Positions 59,752-64,000 of a stretch of DNA of 64,000 nucleotides are shown piece by piece. Source of the stretch: Corticimicrobacter sp040137905 (GTDB lineage Bacteria > Pseudomonadota > Gammaproteobacteria > Burkholderiales > Burkholderiaceae_B); NCBI RefSeq assembly GCF_040137905.1, contig NZ_JBEFDG010000027.1, positions 1-64,000 of the forward strand, read 5' to 3'. The notes under the pieces are model-generated. The model was not told the DNA's origin, ran no database searches, and worked only from the letters and a program-made list of their open reading frames with translations. The stretch's first letter is position 1. The number at the start of each line of letters is the position of its first letter. A program made the position numbers and the translations under genes.

Positions 59752-60879
59752 ATGTTCAAGAAACCCTGGCTGGCCTTGCTGACACTGGCCACACTGTCTC
59801 CCTTCAGCCCGGTTCATGCCGACACACCCCATGAGGTCATCGTCGGCGTGCCCGTCTCATCGTCCGGCATTTTTGCTTTCGCAAACCTGCCTGCCCGCAA
59901 CGGCATCGAACTTGCCGCCGAGGAAGTCGCACGTTCCGGGGAACTCGGTAACGCCCGCCTTAAACTGCTGATCGAAGATACTGCCAGTGACAAGAACCAG
60001 GCAGTCAACCTCGTCAATCGTTTCATCAATACCGACAAGGCCGTCCTGATCCTGGGTCCGACCTCCACAGTCGAAGCCCAGGCTTACCTGCCCATCGCGC
60101 AAAGCAAGGAAATTCCGGCACTGACACAGGCGTCGGGTGACGTGGCCATCATTGGCGACTGGATATTCAAGGCCAACGCCGCGCCCGCCAAGATCGTCGA
60201 AGGCCTGGCGCTGCGCTACATCAAGGACTACCAGCCCAAACGCGCGGCCTATGTTTTCAATCGCGACAACGAATCCTATCTGCAGCAGAAAGACGGCATC
60301 AAGCGCCCTCTCGAACAAGCGGGAGTCGAAACCGTCCTGGAAGAAACCATCGTCGGCTCGGATACCGACTTCAGCGCCATCGTGACCAAGATTGCAGCGC
60401 AGGATATCGACACACTGGTGATCTCGACCACAGGCGAAACCACAGCCAATATCATCATCCAGGCTCGCCAGGCAGGCCTGCCCGACTCGGTGCGCATCCT
60501 CGGCACACCTTCTGCCGCCTCACACCAGTTCCTGAAGGTCGGCGGCACGGCTGTCGAAGGTGTCATCTTCCCATCCGATTACTTCATCGGTAGCCAGACG
60601 CCCCAGAACCAGGCTTTCATTCAGGCTTACAAGGCAAAATACGGTATCGAGCCTGATACATTCGCAGCCATCGGCTATTCCAACCTGAAAACCGCTGCGG
60701 CAGCCGTGCAAAACGCAGGGCCGGACTACAGCCCCGCAGCGATCCGCAAGGCTCTTTCGGAAATCCGTGACCTGCCCACCGTCCTGGGCAATGGTGTGCT
60801 GACGCAAACCCCATCGCGCACCCCCATCTATGACGGTGTCGTCCTGACCATCCGTGATGGCAAGATCACGGAACTCTGA
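59752..60879 (+). CDS. LIV-type periplasmic substrate-binding protein
   Basis: A 375-residue type I periplasmic binding protein with a signal peptide (about 1-23, ending PVHA) and a LivJ-like fold: VGVPVSSSGIFAFANLPARNGIELAAEEV, DTASDKNQAVNLVNRFI and SYLQQKDGIKRPLEQAG. The last gene of the oxidase-ABC transporter cluster, with an AGAGAAA ribosome binding site. The binding pocket residues do not allow a confident substrate call. A GC-rich hairpin follows. Confidence 0.9.
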   Translation: MFKKPWLALLTLATLSPFSPVHADTPHEVIVGVPVSSSGIFAFANLPARNGIELAAEEVARSGELGNARLKLLIEDTASDKNQAVNLVNRFINTDKAVLILGPTSTVEAQAYLPIAQSKEIPALTQASGDVAIIGDWIFKANAAPAKIVEGLALRYIKDYQPKRAAYVFNRDNESYLQQKDGIKRPLEQAGVETVLEETIVGSDTDFSAIVTKIAAQDIDTLVISTTGETTANIIIQARQAGLPDSVRILGTPSAASHQFLKVGGTAVEGVIFPSDYFIGSQTPQNQAFIQAYKAKYGIEPDTFAAIGYSNLKTAAAAVQNAGPDYSPAAIRKALSEIRDLPTVLGNGVLTQTPSRTPIYDGVVLTIRDGKITEL

Positions 60880-60900
60880 TTCCCGAGCTTTCCAGACCGA

Positions 60901-60931
60901 GGCCCCGCCGGCCATATGACCATGCGGGGCC
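60901..60931. terminator. hairpin after the ABC transporter cluster
   Basis: GGCCCCGC (60901-60908) pairs with GCGGGGCC (60924-60931) around a 15-base loop, 21 bases after the stop of the binding-protein gene. A T run is lacking on the plus strand. Confidence 0.55.
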
Positions 60932-60994
60932 CCATTCAGCCATAACAGGCCGCCAGTACGGCACCGTGCTGGATCACGCCAGCACTTGCCGTGT

Positions 60995-61468
60995 TCAGTC
61001 GTCGCCGATCTGGCTCTGCAGATAGTTTGCCAGGCCAACCGCACCGACCAGATCGATCTGGGTCTCGAGCCAGTCGATGTGTTCTTCCGTCTCGTCCAGC
61101 AATTTCTGCAGCAGGTCTCGCGACACATAGTCCTGGACCGATTCGCAGTGGGCGATGCCTTCCTTGAGCGTGGCCTGGGAAATGGTTTCCAGCGCCAGGT
61201 CACAGGACAGGATCTCGGGCACGTCTTCGCCGATGCGCAGCTTGTGCAGGTCCTGCAGGTTGGGCAGGCCATCGAGCACGAAGATCCGCTCGATCAGCTT
61301 GTCGGCGTGCTTCATTTCCTCGATGGACTCTTTGTATTCGTGCTTGCCGAGCCGGTCGAAGCCCCAGTGATTGAGCATCCGCGCATGCAGGAAATACTGG
61401 TTGATGGCCGTCAGCTCGTTCTTGAGCTGCTGGTTCAAGAGTTGAATGACCTTTTTGTCGCCTTGCAT
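60995..61468 (-). CDS. bfr: bacterioferritin Bfr
   Basis: Iron-storage protein forming a 24-mer with heme between subunits. The 157-residue product has QGDKKVIQLLNQQLKNELTAINQYFLHARMLNHWG, with the dinuclear-site Glu18, then SIEEMKHADKLIERIF with the heme ligand Met52, Glu51 and His54. ETEEHIDWLETQ includes the later Glu and His ligands. The ATG at 61468 gives the standard MQGDKKVI start. bfd lies upstream on the same strand. Confidence 0.96.
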   Translation of the reverse strand: MQGDKKVIQLLNQQLKNELTAINQYFLHARMLNHWGFDRLGKHEYKESIEEMKHADKLIERIFVLDGLPNLQDLHKLRIGEDVPEILSCDLALETISQATLKEGIAHCESVQDYVSRDLLQKLLDETEEHIDWLETQIDLVGAVGLANYLQSQIGDD

Positions 61469-61684
61469 GATATCGCTCCTGTGCCGTGTTTGAACGCCAC
61501 GACGCCTGGTAGCGGCGCGGACCATATACGCAGGCTATCATCCAAACGGGACAGGGTACAGCCGGACTATGCAGGTGATAAACGGCTTTGCAAGCCGTAG
61601 CGGTAAGCGACGGGAAAACGAGAATGACTCTGGCTTTGCGAAACACTGCAAAGCCATGCGTGTGCCCATGCGGCCTGCCGCCGT

Positions 61685-61987
61685 TCAAAGGGCGGGAACA
61701 GCCTCCAGGACATGGGCAAAACCCAGCCGATCCTGCAACCGCTCGCCACGGGTCGGGCCGGATTCGACGACAGGTGCAGCCGGCAGCGTCGTTGCACACT
61801 CGCAACAACCACCTGCGCACGCACAGGCAGAGGCGCACGGCAGGTAGCTTTCGGCCATCTCGGCACAGCAGCCGCAGCAGGTGGCAACACCCAGGTCGGC
61901 CTGCAGGTCGGACAGGGTCCGGGCCCCTCGCGCTACACTGGCATTAACCTGCCGTTCGGTCACGGCATTGCAGATACAGATATACAT
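61685..61987 (-). CDS. bfd: bacterioferritin-associated ferredoxin Bfd with a Cys-rich extension
   Basis: [2Fe-2S] protein that reduces Bfr to release iron. The N-terminal 50 residues match Bfd: MYICICNAVTERQV with Cys4 and Cys6, and CCGCC with Cys38 and Cys41. After the usual end near residue 50-64 there is an added Cys-rich segment (Cys51, 55, 57, 61, 62 and 64) and about 35 further residues. The ATG at 61987 is the only start that keeps the family N-terminus. Both bfd and bfr leaders carry AAACGAGAA, which may reflect Fur control, tentative. Confidence 0.88.
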   Translation of the reverse strand: MYICICNAVTERQVNASVARGARTLSDLQADLGVATCCGCCAEMAESYLPCASACACAGGCCECATTLPAAPVVESGPTRGERLQDRLGFAHVLEAVPAL

Positions 61988-62122
61988 ATATCGAAGAAAG
62001 GCAAATCTCACTTGTTCTCGTTTATAGCATGATTATGCCTACCCAGCTATCCCAAATCGTCAAGCCGTGTTATTAAGATGCCGCATGCAAACTGACGCCT
62101 ACCTCCGCGCCGTGATCACCCC

Positions 62123-63451
62123 ATGAGCCAGCTTTCCGTTTCGCTCCAGCTCGGCCAGCGCCTGTCGCTGACACCGCAGTTGCGGCAGTCCCTGCGACTG
62201 CTGCAACTGTCGACGCTTGCGCTGCACGAAGAGGTGGTCCGACTGGCCGACGAAAATCCCTTGCTGGAACTGGCCGATGCCGGCCCGGCAGCACCGGCCT
62301 ATGACGATGACATGGTGTTCGAGGAAGCGGCCCCGGTCACGCTGCGCGACCACCTGCTCGAACAGCTGACGTTCCAGCCGGCCGACGAGCGTCGCAAGGC
62401 CCTCGTGCAGGTTCTGATCGATGCCCTGGACGACGGTGGCTGGTTGCCAGACACACTCGACGACATCCGTACCTGGCTGCCCGATACGCTGGACATCGAG
62501 ACAACGGAACTCGAGGCTGCCCTGCACCTGCTGCAGTCCTTCGACCCACCCGGTATCGGTGCGCGTTCGCTGGAAGAATGCCTGGTCCTGCAACTGCAGG
62601 TCATGGATGCCCATGCATTTCCCTACGCTGATGACCCAGCCGTCGTGGCCTGCGCCCTGAGTATCTGCCAGTCGCATCTCGACCTGGTCGCGGCACGCAA
62701 GCTGAGCCAATTGCGCGCACTGCTGCCTTTCGATGCCGGCACCATCCAGCATGCCTGCGAACTGATCGCACATCTGTCACCACACCCGGGACACGACTGG
62801 ACCCGACCTGCTGCCGACTATGTCATCCCCGACATCCTGGCCGTACGTGATGCCCGAGGCCGCTGGCAGGCGGAACTCAATCCCGCAGCACTGCCTCGCA
62901 TCAGTCTGAACCAGCAATACGCCAGCCTGCTACAGGCCCAGGATGCCCGCGAACACAGTGCCATGCATGAGCAATTGCAGCAGGCCCGCTGGCTGCTGCG
63001 CAGCCTGGGCCAGCGCTATGACACCCTGTTGAAAATCGGGCAGGCCGTGGTCCGGCGCCAGGCCGGATTCCTGGATACCGGCCTCACCGCCATGCAGGCC
63101 ATGACGCTGAAGGACATTGCACAGGACATCGACATGCACGAGTCCACCGTATCGCGTGCCATTGCCCAGAAATACATGCATACACCGCACGGACTGGTCG
63201 ATTTCAAGCAATTCTTCAGCACCCGACTGGCGGGCGCTGACGGTACCCAGGACTCAACCTCTGCCACGGCCGTGCAGGCACTGTTGCGTGAGATCATCGC
63301 AGCAGAATCGCCCGATAAGCCCGTCTCCGACAATCAACTAGCCGACCTGCTGTCGGCCCGCGGCGTTGCGATTGCCCGCCGCACCGTTGCCAAATACCGC
63401 GAAGCACTGCGTATCCCGCCCGCCTCGGCTCGCAAGAGGGCCACCACCTGA
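62123..63451 (+). CDS. rpoN: RNA polymerase sigma-54 factor RpoN
   Basis: Directs transcription from -24/-12 promoters with enhancer-binding activators. The 442-residue product has region I (LQLGQRLSLTPQLRQSLRLLQLSTLALHEEV), a short acidic region II, the core-binding SFDPPGIGARSLEECL, the HTH region TLKDIAQDIDMHESTVSRAIAQKYMHTPHGLVDFKQFFS and the RpoN box ARRTVAKYREAL (about 420-431). It is somewhat shorter than the 475-490 residues usual in other proteobacteria, mainly in region II. Confidence 0.95.
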   Translation: MSQLSVSLQLGQRLSLTPQLRQSLRLLQLSTLALHEEVVRLADENPLLELADAGPAAPAYDDDMVFEEAAPVTLRDHLLEQLTFQPADERRKALVQVLIDALDDGGWLPDTLDDIRTWLPDTLDIETTELEAALHLLQSFDPPGIGARSLEECLVLQLQVMDAHAFPYADDPAVVACALSICQSHLDLVAARKLSQLRALLPFDAGTIQHACELIAHLSPHPGHDWTRPAADYVIPDILAVRDARGRWQAELNPAALPRISLNQQYASLLQAQDAREHSAMHEQLQQARWLLRSLGQRYDTLLKIGQAVVRRQAGFLDTGLTAMQAMTLKDIAQDIDMHESTVSRAIAQKYMHTPHGLVDFKQFFSTRLAGADGTQDSTSATAVQALLREIIAAESPDKPVSDNQLADLLSARGVAIARRTVAKYREALRIPPASARKRATT

Positions 63452-63462
63452 GGAATCTGCGC

Positions 63463-64000
63463 ATGACCCAGTCAGACCGCCGTACGTTGCATCCCTTTCG
63501 ATACATCATGTTGGCATCTGGCTGGTTCTTGCTGGCCATGCCGATTCATCAGGCCCAGGCGGCCGCGCCACTGCGCGGCAACCCGCTCGACGGTGTCGAT
63601 ATTCCATCACCAAACGCGCTTGCATCCCAGCCCCCGCCTGCTGCCACACAGGCACCGCCGCCCAGCCAGGCGGGCGTACAGAACCTGCTGGAACAACGCC
63701 TGACCATCCGGAACTTCGATGTCAGCGGTGCCCACACCCTGCCCTTTGCAGAGATTTCCGCAATCCTGGAACCACTGGCAGGCCGTACCGTGACGGTGGC
63801 CGAACTGGCCGGCGAAGTCAACCGCATTACCGAGCTATACCAGCAACAGGGCTATCTGCTGTCCTTCGCCATGCTGCAGCAGCAGGATTTTGCCGATGGT
63901 CTGGTCAAGGTCACGGTCGTGGAAGGCTACATCGGTGAGGTCCTGATCCAGGGCGAAGACAATCCGGCCGTGGATCGCCTCGATACGCTGGCCCAGGCCC
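63463..64000 (+). CDS. two-partner secretion outer-membrane transporter, ShlB/FhaC family (partial)
   Basis: The frame is open from ATG 63463 to the right edge (179 codons, no stop). A signal peptide (about 1-32, cleavage near AQAA) is followed by a Pro/Gln-rich segment and a POTRA_2-type domain (about 85-175): RLTIRNFDVSGAHTLPFAEISAILEPLAGRTVTVAELAGEVNRITELYQQQGYLLSFA and VKVTVVEGYIGEVLI. This is the N-terminus of TpsB proteins that export large TpsA adhesins or hemolysins. The barrel lies outside the window. It starts 11 bases after rpoN. Confidence 0.85.
   Translation, partial: MTQSDRRTLHPFRYIMLASGWFLLAMPIHQAQAAAPLRGNPLDGVDIPSPNALASQPPPAATQAPPPSQAGVQNLLEQRLTIRNFDVSGAHTLPFAEISAILEPLAGRTVTVAELAGEVNRITELYQQQGYLLSFAMLQQQDFADGLVKVTVVEGYIGEVLIQGEDNPAVDRLDTLAQA

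Noticed and set aside
61600..62030. Fur boxes before bfr and bfd
   Set aside because: AAACGAGAA occurs in both leaders, but neither matches the 19-bp palindromic Fur consensus well enough to list as a feature.

Overview
The window reads as chromosomal DNA of a GC-rich betaproteobacterium, most likely order Burkholderiales and probably family Alcaligenaceae (Bordetella/Achromobacter-like). This rests on gene content and order: ssrS beside zapA, rppH-proS, tolQRAB-pal-cpoB, aroQ-accBC-prmA-DUF3426, mpl-RNB-tonB-like-aroE-mtgA and metX-metW-ampG. Genus and species cannot be fixed from what is visible. Most of the window is compact housekeeping DNA with short gaps and many 1-4 base start/stop overlaps.

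Layout. 0.2-5 kb: an rRNA-type promoter firing off the left edge, msrA, lgt, a SIMPL protein, 6S RNA, zapA with a coiled-coil partner, rppH. 4.2-11.5 kb: proS, ybgC and the complete Tol-Pal operon (envelope constriction at division). 11.5-14 kb: a FecCD-type ABC permease and ATPase plus a TlpA-like thioredoxin. 14-21 kb: aroQ, accB, accC, prmA, a zinc-ribbon membrane protein, a PfkB kinase, a PEBP-like lipoprotein, mpl. 21-28.6 kb: an RNase II-family protein, a TonB-like protein, aroE, mtgA, pgi, a purine permease. 28.7-38.3 kb: a TPM-domain protein and LemA, catalase, exonuclease III, glutamate dehydrogenase, a P-type cation ATPase and a tandem universal stress protein. 38.3-48.3 kb: ampG-metW-metX (metX behind a SAM-II riboswitch), a solo LuxR HTH protein, gshA, a LysR regulator, a TauE/SafE permease, a two-component system with a PepSY protein, and a small lipoprotein. 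55.1-64 kb: an FAD amine oxidase with a complete LIV-type ABC transporter, bfr and bfd, rpoN, and the start of a two-partner-secretion transporter.

The standout is a 6.4 kb accessory island (about 48.43-54.80 kb) inserted at the 3' end of tRNA-Arg(CCG). It holds a mobC-like gene, a truncated relaxase, a single-HKD (phospholipase D fold) nuclease with a probable C-terminal B3-type DNA-binding domain, two overlapping DNA methyltransferases, a small ORF with a strong ribosome binding site, and the decayed C-terminus of a large serine recombinase ending four bases from the tRNA. A 10-bp repeat of the tRNA end, followed by an orphan terminator, marks the left junction. One nuclease plus two methyltransferases resembles metal-independent BfiI-type type IIS restriction systems. 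One methyltransferase carries an N-terminal MerR-type helix-turn-helix, suggesting a self-regulating restriction-modification system stranded on a dead mobilizable element.
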